Below, one piece after another: positions 26,301 to 41,300 of a stretch of DNA of 64,000 nt (position 1 is its first letter; every line of letters starts with the position of its first letter). The notes below the pieces were generated by a model. It was not told the origin of the DNA and did no database searches. It saw nothing but the letters and a program-made list of their open reading frames with translations. Origin of the DNA: Certhia americana (taxonomy: Eukaryota > Chordata > Aves > Passeriformes > Certhiidae); NCBI GenBank assembly GCA_018697195.1, contig CM031866.1:10747469-10811468 (forward strand), given 5' to 3'. Position numbers and translations under genes: made by a program.

Positions 26301-29300
26301 TGTGGTGGAAGAAAAGCACAGATGCACATACATGGAAACACGAGGAATAACTTTATTTTTTAATACATATATTCAGAATTATGTAATACATATTTTAAAG
26401 CTCTCCATTTGCTAAATGTAATCTGTAAGAGTACACAAACCAGCATATTCATATATATGAATCAGGAGAAAATGTAATGCCTACTTTTTACAGTATGTGC
26501 TCAGAAGTTATAGCTCTGGAAACATTAAAGGGAGCCTGTAACAAACTGATAGAAAATATGTGTTTAGCTGTGGTGCACCTTACTTGATAATTATCCTGCT
26601 GTGGCAAAATGCCACAACTTTCTATCACTCTTTACTTTCTTAGCTAGGAATGCTGTTACAGGGAACAAATTCTTCTGTGGACTGAAAGTGTCACTATGTG
26701 TCTCTAGTCTGTTCAAAGGCATTCAGAAAACTTTCTAGAAAGATAATCTTCCCTCTGAAGATTGAAAGCTGCTTTAAAATAATTTTTGCAATTAAAAGAA
26801 TGGACAAACATTGTTTGGCACAGAAAGCATAAGGTAGTAAACAGGATCTCAGGAGCACATGTGGTTTGTGAATTAGATCCAACTGTGGTATTAACTTACC
26901 CACCTTTGGGTTTGTTGGCAGCGTCCAAAAAATGCTGCCCAAAGAGCTGACCTCCTCTTGCTTGTCCCAGCCTGCCAGGGGCACAGGCTGCTCTCCCTGA
27001 ACTCGCTGAGTTTTGGGAGGGCTTGGGATAGTTACTGAAATGATGCTGCTATTGGCAAGGGTGCAGTGACAGAGGGGAATGGAAGTGTTGGAACACTTCC
27101 ACGTAGTGACCAACGAAAAGCAGCAAGAGGCTTTCAGATAAGTTATGACTGATTCAGCATAAAATATTTCATTATTCATAGCATTCATAACATTTATATT
27201 GCATAAATAGCTGATACTGATGCATAAGTATCTGGTACTCCATGCACAACTGGAAGGACAATATCCTTCACAGTGCTGAGTGCTTCAAGAGAAAAGGAAC
27301 TTTTTGAGCCAATAGCAAAACTCACTTTGATTTCAGCAGATACAAGGCATGCATTGCACAGATACTTGTACTGTTTAAATATTAGTTTGTGAGTAATATC
27401 ACACTTTCCTTCATTTTCCTTCTGTCTGTTGAGTAATGTGATGGTGGAGATTCACTCTGATAGCCTTTCCACCAAAGCCATCTATCACAGACCAGATAGA
27501 TGTTATGAAAAAGCTTCACCTACACCACACAAAGAATTTTTTGTATGACCAGTGAGTTTCCCTGCATATGCCAGGCTATATAGCTAGTTTTATCATTTAT
27601 AAAATGAATGTGTATCAGTCCACTACCATCTTGATAAAAGCTCTATTTATAGTAATTATTTAAAGTAAACTATAGTTTTGTAATACATTTATTTTAATAA
27701 TATTATTGTCAGCTTAGAAACAGGAAGAAATGGTTTCTGCCAGTTTGTTCAGATACAGTTTTAAATCATCTCCCACTAATGAAACCAAAATAATGAGTGA
27801 TTTTTAGAACCATTCTAGGAAATATTTGCAATTAGAGGCTTTGGGACAGAAAAAAAATAAGGCTTTCAGAGATGACAGAAAAATTTTTAAGAGGCACCAG
27901 TGTGTATATATGAATCATTTTTTACACAGTAGATTAATTATATCCTCCTGCTATGTGCTGCTTACAAGAGTAGATTTATAGCAAATTTATCTGATGCCAC
28001 CCCAACCAAGTGAAAGATGTTACCCAATAAACTATTACCCTAAAAATGAGGATTAGTTATGTGTACATTGTAGCCTTGTGTGGAGTTCTCATTTATTGAC
28101 TAGCACATGTAGCCCAAACTCTTGCCATCAGTACTTCTCTTCACAGATACATCTGTGACACAGAGAAGTACTGTATCTTCCACAACTGGAGAAAAGCAAG
28201 AGGCAAAGGACTGGGAAGAAAATTAAGAACTCTGTAGCTTTGCTCTGTCTGAAGGGTATCCCACTTTTTACCTCGTGTTTAAGCATTTAGACTACTGGAG
28301 CCACAGTGTAGAACAAACAGCTCACAGCAGACTGGTTGAGGAGCAAACCCCCCCCCCCCCCCCCCTTAATTTAGGAGGGAAATAGAGAAATCATTGCAGC
28401 TGATCAGTGTGCAGTGTTTGAGTCACAGCTGCCTTCTTCCATAGACCAAACCAAAGGCACCTCTCACAGCTTCTCCCTTTGGCTCTGACTCACTGTCAGA
28501 ATCCACAGTCCCCCGTGACTGAGTAGGAGATTGTGTTAGTTAGAAATGGGCATGAACAGATGTCTCTGTTTACCTTTTCCACCCTCACATCATTTGTTCT
28601 TCATGGACAACAAGGAAGAAGACCAAGCTGCAGGACACACAAGCAATGGGAGATGGATTGTTCAAGGGGGACTATTGCCGAGGAATACGAACATTCATTA
28701 GTTTGGTCCTTTCCTAAAGGCCAGTTGGGATATTGTTTTACTATAATACTGTCTTTTAGGCAGACTGAGGCTGTATGAAAGGGGAAGGAGAGAAGACAGA
28801 AAGTCTCCTATGTTGATTTTTGACATGTCCCTGCCTCTCCACACTAAGGAATATGAAATAGCTGTTGTGCCTCTCACATTTATTCATGCTACCTCCACAG
28901 TTCCACTTCTGATGAAGGCAAAGTTCTGTGATTTCCCCATTGTAGGCCAGTGCACAGAAGACACAATCTGTCCTTTTCCTGGGAGAGGAGAACTTGTTTG
29001 AATAACACAACTAATGCCTGAAGTTCTCATCAGCACAGATGCTGCAGGCCAAAGATCTGATCTTGATATTTGTTTAGTTAGCCAAGAACAGGCAGAGAGC
29101 CAAGAGTGTGAGGCAAAGTGCAGATCACAGCCCACACTGGCATCATCTTTCCTCTCCTCGCTGTGACCATAAGCTGCTGCTCCCTGATGCAGACTGTGAT
29201 TTCAGAGGGTGAAGGAAGGTGTGGTTAAAGCAGAGCCAGAGGCTACAAGTGGAGTATGGACAGTGTCATGTGGACCTTTTGGTCATTTGAACCTGGGCAA

Positions 29301-32300
29301 TGTAGGGCATTGACAATATTTCATACAGGGAACAATTCATGCATAATACCAACTTTTTCTTTTTAAAAATTTTTTTCCCAGAGGTCTCTTTGTTGTTGCT
29401 GTGGATTTTCTTCATAAACATTAAATGATTTAACAATTTTTTCTCTATAATAATTTTTCTTTTGGTGATTTTCCTTACCCAGTATTTATCATGTGAATGA
29501 TGCATACAGCTGCCAGTGGGAGTTATTTAATTTCAGGCAGCTCTTTTCGCTGCTGGTTTGTTTTTTTTTTTTTTATCTGATGAACTAAGGTCACACTGAT
29601 GCCAATATAGTGTACTATATCTGAAAAGTAGAAATCAGAGATGCCTCAGATGGTGAGAGTGGGGTGAATGCTGAGGAACAGCAGTGATTATGTAAAATAT
29701 ATGCAAATAGTTAAACCCAAGATGAATTTGCATGGAGATAAGATAAAATATGTGGGGACAGAGAGTGTGCAAAGATCTCAGGCAAGACTGGAATCTAGGA
29801 AGTATATTGATTGCAGACTCCACTTTTACACACTTTTATAGCTGTTCTTTCTGTAACCTCCTCCATGTCTGTCCCCTGTTACTTCTGCATTTAAACAAAC
29901 TCACGAGCGTGGTTTCTTCCCCATTACTTAGATCTTCTCTCCTATTTTCCACCATTCAGACTCTCACTGTATAGTAAGACAAATGGGTGGCTACAGTGTG
30001 AAAAGTCTGTGACCTCACAGTTCTCGAAAACCAGGACCACTACACACTGCAGGAAACTGGGCACCACCTGAGGCTGACATTCTGCGTGAGGGCAGAGTAT
30101 TTTCAGTATCCACAGATTCTAAATCTTCTCAGATATGTTTTGGGAGAGATACAGGAGTTTTAGTATCACTAATTGCTTTTCCCACCACATTACATGACTA
30201 TCAAATTGTGTGTTCAAGAACCCAGACAAATACTTTACAGTTCATTTCTTTGCTTATCACTGTCTACCATTTAAATTTGCTGTTATTTCTTGCAAATGCA
30301 TTGCCTCTTCTTCCATTTCCCTTCACTGCCTCTTCTATGCTTTCCCAACTGGATGGAAATATCCATCTTCTCATAGTATCTTATTTTACAAATATATTGC
30401 TTGGTTCCTGAAAATTTAGATTTTACATCCTCCCAAGTGGTTTGTGTTTCTAAAGGTGGGCAATGCTTTTATTTTTTCTCACTGTATTTAATAGCTCCAT
30501 AAACCACCACCACCCCCCTACTTTCTGAATTCGGTGCCTCTCTGTTGATAGTTGAGCACTGAGACTGTAAGTTGTGATTTGAGATGATTATGTGGGTGTG
30601 GGGTAAAGAAGGTGTCACTGAACATTTAAAACTCCATCCCACTCTTTCAGGAAAGGCAGCTCTGTGCTGCTTCAGTCCCAAACCATCATGGTTGTAAAGG
30701 GCATGCTGTGAAAACACATAAAATTTGTGCACAGGCCACAGAGCAGCTCCAGGATGGGAAAGGATTAGCAAAGGACTGCAGCACACAGATCTAAGAGACC
30801 TGCAGTAATGCAAAAGAAATGTCTGTAGTATATTAAAAGGATAAATCTGAGAAATAACCTGTGAGGTTGGGAATTTAATAAAGGTGATAAAGGAGACTTC
30901 GTCAGAGCTATGTTTACCTCAAAGCACATCTATTTAATTGTGTTTTACTTTTGGAGTTGCTTTTAACCTGATTGCTAAGTGATACTGTTGCTGTCCTAAT
31001 TTCAAATCACTCTAACCATCTCACCTGTAATCCTTTTACAAATGATGCCATGACCTGGCATTTGTCATCTGACGTGTCACTCCCCATGGCAGCATTAGGC
31101 TTCAGACACTCCATCACAACAAATCAGTCAAACAGGAAGATTCAGAAAGAAAATGCCCCGTCCTGACATGTAAGACAGGGAGTTACAGAGCAGCAGGAAA
31201 TTTGCAAGGCTGAGACCCATCTGTAATTCCTCTTGTTCATCACAGTTTTAGTAGGTTATGTGACATATGCTTGATACTGCTATAGCTGACCAAAGGTCAA
31301 ACTCTGCTTTTGATTGGCGAAACCCAAAACACTGCTACATTGGGGAAAATTCAGTGGATATTGACAGTTCTTGGGCATGCACTTGTCCAAAGAATGAATC
31401 AGATATGCTCTTCCCATAGAATAGTCCCAAGCAAATGCTGAGATGACCAGAGGTTTTTCACAGATGGAAAATGGTCTTGCAAACTCTTAAGGATCATACT
31501 GCAGGAGACAGAAAAGCCCTAGGAGAACTGTGTTTTTTTAATACCTGAAATATGTGCATCTCACACAAGCAGTCATCAGCACAAAGCTTTCCAGCTGAAG
31601 CAGTTGGAGTGTATGAACTCATTAAGCAAACTAATTTTTTAGCTAGCATTAAAAGTGATCTCAGGTACCTTGATGATTCCTTTTCTCCTTTAATAAACAC
31701 ATTCTTTTTATGCTGTGTGAAAACAAACAGTAAAGCAGGTCTTTCTGTGGAAATTTAATAACATAGAATCTCAGCTTCAGTCAATTTGATGAGGATAGAA
31801 TGTGAAACTGCCTCCGAGGTGTACAGGACAATTATGCAGAAGAAAAAACCCTTTGCAGGAAAATTTGCAGGAGTCTGGAAAACACTGTGAATCTGTTGAG
31901 AAAGGTCCATGTCAGACTTCCATTACCAATTCCATGAAATACTCAGATGGCTATGTTAGTTTCTGCATCTCTAATAAGAACAAAGTAACTAAATTTGTAA
32001 TAGTTACCCATGTAGTATCTTTTCCCATGGATTTAGAGGGTGTTACCACAGTACAGTCTTCCAGAGTAAAGATAAAACATTCTGGTTTTATGCAGTTCAG
32101 ATTTTTGGATGCCCAACTTGAAAGACTTTAGAGTTTCAAAAGTCCGGGAATTTGCATTTTCAGGTGGAATTAAGAGCATCTATCAGTGTGTGTGGGAACT
32201 GGGCCTAGGATGTCTCAGAAAGCCTACTCAAAACAGAAGCCCTCCTGCAGCATGAAGGCTTCAGTGAGTCATCCCAGATCAAAGAGCAAGTTAGAAAGTG

Positions 32301-35300
32301 AGGCAAGGCAGAGACCAGATCTTGTGACTCCGGGTGTCTGCTTGGATGATGAGATTATCCTGCTCCTCGGAAAGCTGCCGCCAGGGCATTGACCTATTTA
32401 CCAGCACAGGTCACTTCCATTAGCTCAGTAGTTATTGTCCTGTTGTTTTAATTAGTGCCATTTCAAGTAAGTGGCCAGCTCTGTGGAAAGGTCAGTACCT
32501 TTCTAAGCTCTTCCTCTGTGCAAATTAGGTTGCTAAGGAAACGACACCGGAAAAGTAATCAATCCTTGTTAGCCCTGCACTAGGACACACGGTTGCTTAG
32601 CTGCTGGCCAGGCACAGCTCACTCGAGGAGATGATTCACTCCATCAGCCTAACGCAGAGCAAACACCGCTCAGCCCTGGCCTAGCCACACATGGCGAGTA
32701 CAAACATGTTTTGAAACAATAGCAGCTGTTAAAGCATTAATTCTGAAGCCAAGCAAGGGCAATAAATCCTGTTCAGGAAGAACTGGGATTATCTGGCAAT
32801 ATTCTCTCTAGAGTACACACGTAGGCACATCAGGCAAGCCCCTCTATCACTCAGGAAATACAGCTGATTATCGCTGTTCAGATCCACGTTGCTGTGCCAT
32901 CCAGATGGCAAGGTAACTTCACTTCTGTAAAATGTAGTGCCTGTTAAAAGGCCTATCTTTTAAGTTTGTGCACATCCTTACTGACAAAACAAAGCTTTGA
33001 AAATGGAGCACAGTGGTTATCATATTCAGTCTGGCTTTAGTGGCAAAGCTCAGGTCATTAGTGGTCAGCATTGCCTTATAACACTTCATGGGGCTGGAAA
33101 GCAATTCTGTACTCACAAAGGAGTGATAGTGAACTCACATGAAATTGTTACCCAAATCAGAGGACTCAGAGAAACTACAATTCCCGATGCTATGTATAGA
33201 AGTGAATAAATAACAGAGGCATATAAATCCCATTGCCTGCTGTAGCACGTGTTGTATGTGGATATGTGTACAACTTTTAAACACTACAATCTATCGACAA
33301 AACAATAACTTTTGGAAATATCAGTGTCAGACATTTAAATCTAAAGATGTCTTGGCAGGTTATAAATCATCTCGTGGTGGAGTCTTTTTGTTTCCTGCTA
33401 ATAGAAACTTACTGCCTAAATACAGACACTTTTAAGGAAGAAAATGAAAGGCACTTATGAATCAATGCACTTACATATCTGTAGTATTTTAAATTTCTAA
33501 ATACTTTTTTTTTTAATACTGTATTTTGACTTAAAATTAAGCCTAATTTAATAGAGTATGCTGCATTAAGCTCCAAAATCAGTGACATTTTTTGCATTTG
33601 CATGAATTAGTGAAGGAGAATAATCTATTCGCTTGAGTTTACAAAGGGTTTTTAAGCTCTTAACTGTGTAATCTTATCCTGAAAACTGTGCCTCTTGCAA
33701 CAGAGAAATCCTTATATTCCTGTTGAAATACTAGTATGGTACTGATTCAGGATGAAAAATAGAATCTTAAGATGAACTGAAAGGAATGTTTACAGTCCTT
33801 TCAATAAGCTTTGGATCAAGTGATTAGTGAGGCATCAATACCACCACTATAATTCTAGCTTGTTTTTTATTTCATCAGGATGTCTGATCCAGCTTGTAAC
33901 ACAGCCCAGACCTGTTTTGCTTAGGACATATAGGGCAAGGTCAGAAATCACATTAAAGAGATAAGTACCAAATGAAAATATTCACCAGAAAAACATGATG
34001 TGATGTAAAATTGAGAGGATGCAATCAGGCAGAGTGCCAATAATTACTCCTTACATTTTAATTTTATGTAAATAACAAAATATAGAGGATGCAGGCAGAC
34101 AGGATTATGTGATTTCTCATCAGATGGGAGGCACAATTGCTTATGGTGATCTGCCACTAAGAGAAATATGCTTGCTAAAAAAGTGCTCCTTAGGTTTCAG
34201 TGCTGAGTATCTTTTTAATGGAAAAAAAATGTTCCTAGCTGATGGATAAAATACTGGCCTTATACAGAAAATATGATTTAAAATATTATTAGCCTTATTA
34301 TGTCTAATCTGCTACATTTCCCACATTGCACCCTGAATATTTCAGCTGTTTATATAAAAGGAATTTTGACAAATTTCAAAACTAAGTGTCTCAAAAATAT
34401 CCACCAACAAGACAGTATGTATGAAATTTTGACTGAACATGTTTAACTGAACCTTTAAAAAGTGGACAAAAGGAAGGAAAATTCTACACCATGTCCATAA
34501 TACAATTGAGGAAAGATGGCAGGTTGTATGGTGATCTGTATTTTGAATATCTAGCAAGTATGGTATAAAAAGGACTTTTTATCTCATATAAGCATACAAT
34601 GTTTATATCTAAAACATCCGTCTGTATGAAGATGTGTTTTTACATTCAAATTAGATTAATTCAGACATGAAATTTGCATAGAAATACATTTTCTAGTCTT
34701 CTAGAGCTGTATGCATGGCAACAGCTGTCTAGTTGGTTTTCAGGTAGATGCTTGACTTCAGCAATTTTAGAAAGTATTTTTTTTAATCTCTTCAATTTAC
34801 ATGTTTATTCCATCTAAATATAATTTTTAAACTTTTACTAGACTTTTTTTCTAATGAAACCATATAAAATTGAGACACATAGGCAGTTTGGGATAGTGTT
34901 TTCCCACCAGGATGAAGCACATATTTCATAGTCTTGTAAGTTTTTGGAAGTTAATTAAGGCCTTTCATTGCTTTCATCAGAATAAATTGCTACAGATAGT
35001 CATCTGTATTTTGTGACTTGCGTGACTGAAATATGGAAAATGATGCACACTTTATGCATGTTAGCACTATTTGGTACTCATATTGTTATGATTCAGTTGT
35101 TGATTTTTTTAAATAAGATTGATCAATATTCCATATAGCTATTTGTTTGTTCTTTTAGCATTGGCTCTGCATTAATTGTTCAGGGGCAAGGATGAAGGCT
35201 GTTCTTTTAGATTTCTACTTACCATTCAGATTGGTTTTGGGGAGAGTATAGTATGGATTCTGCATCTTATCCATTGAAGAATAACTGGGATTTGGTTTTG

Positions 35301-38300
35301 TTTTGCCTTGATTTCTAGAAAACTTAGATACAATGATAGCTGAGCAGACAAAGAAGAAGCTTGAGAACCCATCCACTAAAACCAGGACAAAATTAACGTC
35401 AGGTACTTACTCTACAATTTTCTTTCCTGGAATAAAATCTTTCTTTAATCTATTCAGTTAAATGTATAATTGCATATTTGTATAATGTAATGCTAATTGC
35501 TTTAGCAGCCAGACTGCCTGTTACAGCCACAGTCTCTCAAGGACCTGTACCAAGCTATAGCTTGGTTGTCTAAGCACACAACAAAAGAGAAATTTTCACT
35601 TAATTGTCCAGTCTTTGAGAAGTATATTCACTCTCTTTTGTCTTCACTGGAGTCCAGATATTACACATATACAAAAGCAAGCTGTATCAGTGCTTTTTAA
35701 TACTAAAATAATAATGAAAAAGCATTATTCGTCAACTTCGAATGTAGCAAATGCAAATTTCATAGAATTTTTCTCTGCACAAAGAAATGTGCCTTTGCAT
35801 TGCAGTCACCTTTATTCAGGTATTGTTTGTGAGAGCAGAAACAGACATTCCTCTCTCCAGAGATCTGGAGTAGAGATGAGCTTTAGAAACCACTTTGAGA
35901 CAGGCTCCAATGAGGCTCTTCCTCAACCACTAGTCAAAATGCTTTACTTGCCAAGATTGTATTGATGTGATTGAGAAATGCTCCTGGTATATTCGATACA
36001 AAATTGTTTGCTTTCATTATTTTTTTAGACAAGAGTAGTGAAGAAGCAGACAGTACAAAGGAAGAAGCAGCTAAAATGGAAAAGGAATATGAAGTTTCAA
36101 AGGATTCTACAAAAAATGAAGGACAAAACGCAGGAAACAGTGAAGAATCCGGAGGTACAGAATATTGCTTTTTCTACTATGTGTGCTCCAAGTGATTGGA
36201 GTCTTTTCCTCCCTTTGGTATTGATTTTCCATGGTGTTAGCATAAATCTCTTCAGTCTATAGTCACTGAGAGTCAGCACACAACAGCTTGATTCGGAAGT
36301 GTACTTAGCTGCCAAGTTTTAAACATATGACACTACATCCTTCACTGAGCAGACATTCACAGAATTCACAGACCCTTTTAGGACAATATGAAATGCAGTT
36401 TGATGCAGAAGTGCAGAGAGATTTTGTTTCTTTGCATCTGTGGCTTTTCAGTGAAATCAGGTGGCCAGAATATTCAATGTTTGAACCGGCCCATTGATTT
36501 CCATAATTTGTGCTAGAGCAAGCTGGTACTGAAAGGCAGTGAAGAGTTCTGCAGTGACACAATTTACATTTCCCACTGCCAGAGGTTAAAGGTTATCAGT
36601 AATTAACCTGTTTTAGATAACTTTGAAAACATTACATTGTTAGTGTCTCCCTAAGCAAACGTGGCATAGTAGTACAGTTATTTTTGTCATGTCTCAGCAT
36701 GACAAATAATGCCACGTGCTAAATTACACTGTGCTAGCTGAAGTCACCTGGGTACAAATCAGCTACTCTCTCTGAAAACAAATCTGCAGGGGACATCATG
36801 CCTCCTTATTGTGCTGAATTCTTGAAAGAGAATGTTTGTTGGTGCAGAAACCTTTCAGTGTGTTCTTATTATAAAGGGTCCAGCATAAGTATATATTTTT
36901 TGTAATCAGTTAGTTAAACAAAATTGCTTCTTTTGCACCAGTGCTGTCTGATGCTCATACTTTCTGGAATGCAGTGTTTTCATTCAGGCTGCTCAGTAAT
37001 GAATTGCAGAAATCAGGACTGCTGTAGGTTGTAGTCCATTGGTCACCTGGTTCAGCTCTGTGGGCAGCACAGCCATTCACAGAGGGAAGGTGGCATTTAT
37101 TCCAGCAGCTTATTTATTTCAGCAGGGAATAGGAAAATAGCTCAAGATGGCTGTCTGATTTCACAGCAAAGAAAAGTTATCTCAATACCCATGGGAAGTG
37201 ATAAATAACACATTTTGCTTGTCTCTTTGCTCGTCTTTTCAGTTTGGTTCAGCCAAATTGCTTCAGCCCAATTGCTTTTTAGAAATTTAAATGGAATCAG
37301 TATTTAGTTCTTTGTTTCATCATGCAATGCCCTTGCTTCTTCACAGAGTAATTTACTGTAAAGTTACTGCACTCCCAGCTCAAAAATTAGTGTGTATCTA
37401 GTACTGTATCCAGTTACTAACAGGAGCAGACATGCGTACTTGGCAGTAGTAACAGTCTGTACACTAATCACACTAGGCTTTTATTCCTGACAAATGTAAG
37501 AACATTACATCAAAAAAGCTCCAACCAAGTTAAGAGTTCAAAATCCATTAACTGGAATATTACCTTAGGGGACTTATTAGGTAATCCTTGTACTAATTCT
37601 GTCCCATGTGCTTTCTGGTCCAAAAATAGCCATCACTTTAAATTTCAGCTGTAACAAGAAGTTCTCATGGTAATTTTAATACATCCTTTTTCTCAGTAAA
37701 TGTGGTAACTATATTTCAAGTTGTCTTTTCAAAGTATCACAATTTTAGGTTTGCTGTATGCTGCTAGTACTACTATGTGGAGGAGTTTTCATACTGAAAG
37801 CTCTCAGCCCTAATTAAGTCATTCCTTGCTATCTCAACAGCTTTTTCTTTGCTGAACAATTATGATGATTAAAAAGATAGAGGTTGTTTTTAATCCACAT
37901 GTGCAGTTTCTGTGGATGCCACCAAAAGTTATGTATAAAGGTGAAAAAAAGCTATGGTCCTAAGTTTGTGTATGACTAATCTTGCACAGGCAACACCTGC
38001 TAACCATCTGTGGGAAATTTGCCTGACTGAGTTTGACAGGACTCAGGGTTTTAAACAGAAACTAAGAATAGTTTTAATCTGCCTTTGCTGTGACCAACTT
38101 CACCCAGTTAAGCAAGCTACATCAATCATTGATGTAAGTGCTTGACTTCTCTCTCATCCTTTCCTCCAGGGAAATCTGAGGCATATTTGGAAGCAATCAG
38201 GAAGAACATAGAATGGCTGAAAAAACACAATAAACAAGGTAACAAAGAAGGTATGAAGTAAAAGGCCTTGATACTGGGGTGGGCACCATATGCATTAAAA

Positions 38301-41300
38301 AGCAAATAATTTGTATTGTGTTCTATAACTTAACATTGTGTTATACCTTAAATAATAGTAATGTGAAACTGTGCTTGTCTAGATTATAGTGGTCATTAGT
38401 GGTGCTAGAGTTAAATAATAAAGGTCATGTAAAAGTTAAGCCAATGAACATAAATAGTGAACTAAGGTAGATGAATGTAAATTGGGTTGAAAAACAAAAC
38501 CCAGAGCCTGACCCACAGAGACTGACCAGCAGGGAGTTAGTCATGTGCTGTCCACACAGTCATGGTGGTCTGCCTGTCACTAGGTAGCTGTGTCAGCATT
38601 GTCTAGAGCTTCACTTCTTAGCTCATCATGTTGTTTAATTATGACTTTGTAGGTGAGACAGATGCATTTGAAATGTCTGGATGTGTCTAGAGAAGCTCAG
38701 TGAATTTGGCTAGCATGCCTGCCCAAATAGCAAGGAGTCTTGTTCCATAACCAGGAACAGTTGAGATACAAACTTATGTCAGTAGCACTGTAATACGTTG
38801 GATTGCAGCCCAAATCCACTCGAATGACTTGTAGCTCTCACATGCAAAGCTGTGTAGAAGGGAGCAGTGACTGAAGCAGCTGCACAGGGTTTGCACAGGG
38901 ACCAGCTGTCCCACCACTTGCCTCTTTCTTGGAGGCAGGGCTGTGTGAGAGCTGCTGGCAGGGACAGAACAGCAGCAGGATTTCTCCTTTATTTTTCACA
39001 GATCTTTATTTATCCATACCATCTTTTCCCTCGAGTTCTTACATAAAACCAGCCTCCCATCCCTGTTCTCTGCCATGGCTGTGTGTTCTGCCATCACCCT
39101 TTCTGGAAGTGAAGGTTCCTAGCCAGGGGATCCATCCCTGGGCTATGACTGGCGCCTGGCAAGAAGGATCCTTCTTGCACCAGCCAAGCAGAGGGTGATC
39201 TGAGATGAGATTAGCCCAGGGTAATCTATCCATCCTCTCTGTGAGTTGAAGTGTGTATGAATTCCATTTCAGAGATAAGTGCATGCCTACAGCCCAACAC
39301 ATTCATTTTTCTGCACAGAAACTGTAATAGGAAAGACTATAAAAAAAAAAATCCCATCTCTCAAATCATTTCCACAATGGCAGCAATGGCCGTTAGCAGC
39401 AGGCCTACGTATTTGCTCGAGAGTTTTCCTGCCAATTTTGATTAATGGTTCTGTTTTGCAATGTACTCATTGATGTAATTAGATCTCCATCATGTGTGAT
39501 TATATCTCTGCATCATGCATACTGCCTGAGCAGCCCCTCGCTCCTCTTTGTAGTAATCTTTCTTCTGCACTGCTGCAGTCTGAAAATGGCTGTGACTGCA
39601 GATCAATAGCATTTTATCTGCCTGTGAATGCATTAAGATATATATATCTGTGCAGATGGATTTTCATTTGCACTAAAATATCTTTATTGTCCTCTGGCAA
39701 TAGAAATAGCCTTAAAGTGAGTGTAAGTTATGATAAAATTAGAATTGTATTCTTACTCTTCTGATACATCATCTTTATTGTGCCTTTTCATACTCTTTAT
39801 TTTTGTAAAATGCTAATTCAGTTCCCCTGGGATGATGTTAAAAGAAGTACAGTCAGGGTAAGCTTATCTAACCGTGAATGCATTGCAGTGTTTCTTCAGT
39901 GCAAGATTAGGTGGTGTTGCTGTGCTCATCAATCATTTCTTCATTCCAGCTGGCACCTGGGGGCTGGCAGAAAAGGGATTCTTAAAGTAATTCATGTATT
40001 AAAATGGCCAGACTTTCCCAGCCCTACTCATGGATTGGTTTACTCACCCAATATCCTTGAAATTAGGTTTCCTTCAGGCAAACGTTTGTGGGTCCTTCAT
40101 TTTGTATGAATTTCAGTAGATATTATTCATTCGATGACTAATAACCCTGGAAATGTTGATTTGCATTTCTGCAGTTTGGAAGTATCAATTGCCTATTAAG
40201 GAGACTGGTAAGCTTGAGTGGCTGGGATGATTTAAAGATAAACACGTCAAAAGCCTGGGTTTTGGGCTTATTGCCTTTTGTGTCCAAAGTTTCTTTTGCC
40301 TGTTTACAACCTGCAGACTCCATGGGCCTGTCCATATCTCCCAGACCTGGCTTGATGCTTGAAACCATGGCAGAACTGAGAATTTAACTGATACATGCTA
40401 AGAGCATGTGTGGATTTTTCAACAAATACTTACATAGTTCAGAGCTTCACAACACTAGCAGCAGTCATTTAGAAATGAAAGTAAATCATATAATTAATTT
40501 CAATGGCAAATGGATTGATCTGAATATGCAAATAAGAGCTCACTTCATTTACTGGAGCTGTTTCACAGCAGCTGTTGCAGTGAATCAGCACCCAAAGCTG
40601 ATTTTTCTAATTACAATAGATTCTAAATAAGTATTAGAAATTGGCAGTTATCATTTTCTAGAGAAAAATCCCACTTTAAATTGCTGTGAGATACACAAAT
40701 TAGCCCGAATTGGATAATATCATAATGGTTGTAATTCCACACAGGATGTTTAGTAATTAAACCTTCACATCTCCATGTAATAATCTTAGAGTTAGAAACA
40801 GTATTCTAGAAGTAAAAGAAGCACAGAGATTTTAATGTGAAAAATGTGGATGTTGAATCAATTTAGTATTTGTTCTTCATTCATTTCCATTCCTTGGTAT
40901 TTTTCACTGAGACCCTCATTCTGTCAACATGAATGAAATTTCTCATTCCAATTATAAAATTGCTCAGTACTATTTGTCCCCATTACTCATACAGGATGGA
41001 GACACAAGCAGGTTACACTCTCTTAAGTAATGACAGTAACAGACCAGATAAGAAATCCTCGCCTCAGTACAGCAAATGGCAAAATTCCTGCTAACTCAGA
41101 TATGGAGGGGACATCTCTGCAGAAGTGGGGAGTGTTAAATATTATTTTCTGTATTACTCCTATGAAATTGCCTTACGCTGTTATAAAATGATTGCAAGCA
41201 TCAATTTGCTTCTTAATATCTTTCTATTTGTATCCCATTTTGGTCAGTTTTTGAAACCTAAAAACCAACAAATTCATTGCTGTCTATTTTGTTAAGAATG

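Larger units (their letters stand above)
24047..35318 (+). other. SCG3: SCG3 intron 8 (11.3 kb), the longest intron in the window
   Basis: Lies between exon 8 (ending ...GVSYLG) and exon 9 (starting [10 protein letters not shown]). It accounts for nearly half of the gene. No exon, repeat family or RNA gene was recognised. An open frame of 164 codons on the minus strand (27188-26694) has no recognisable protein sequence and is taken as chance. There is an 18-base C run at 28348-28365. A stretch at 32380-32960 carries clustered transcription-factor-like motifs (separate entry). Confidence 0.7.

Noticed and set aside
26694..27188. 164-codon open frame on the minus strand in SCG3 intron 8
   Set aside because: The protein sequence is not recognisable, has no domain pattern, and no repeat or retroviral motif was seen; a chance frame in intronic DNA is likelier.
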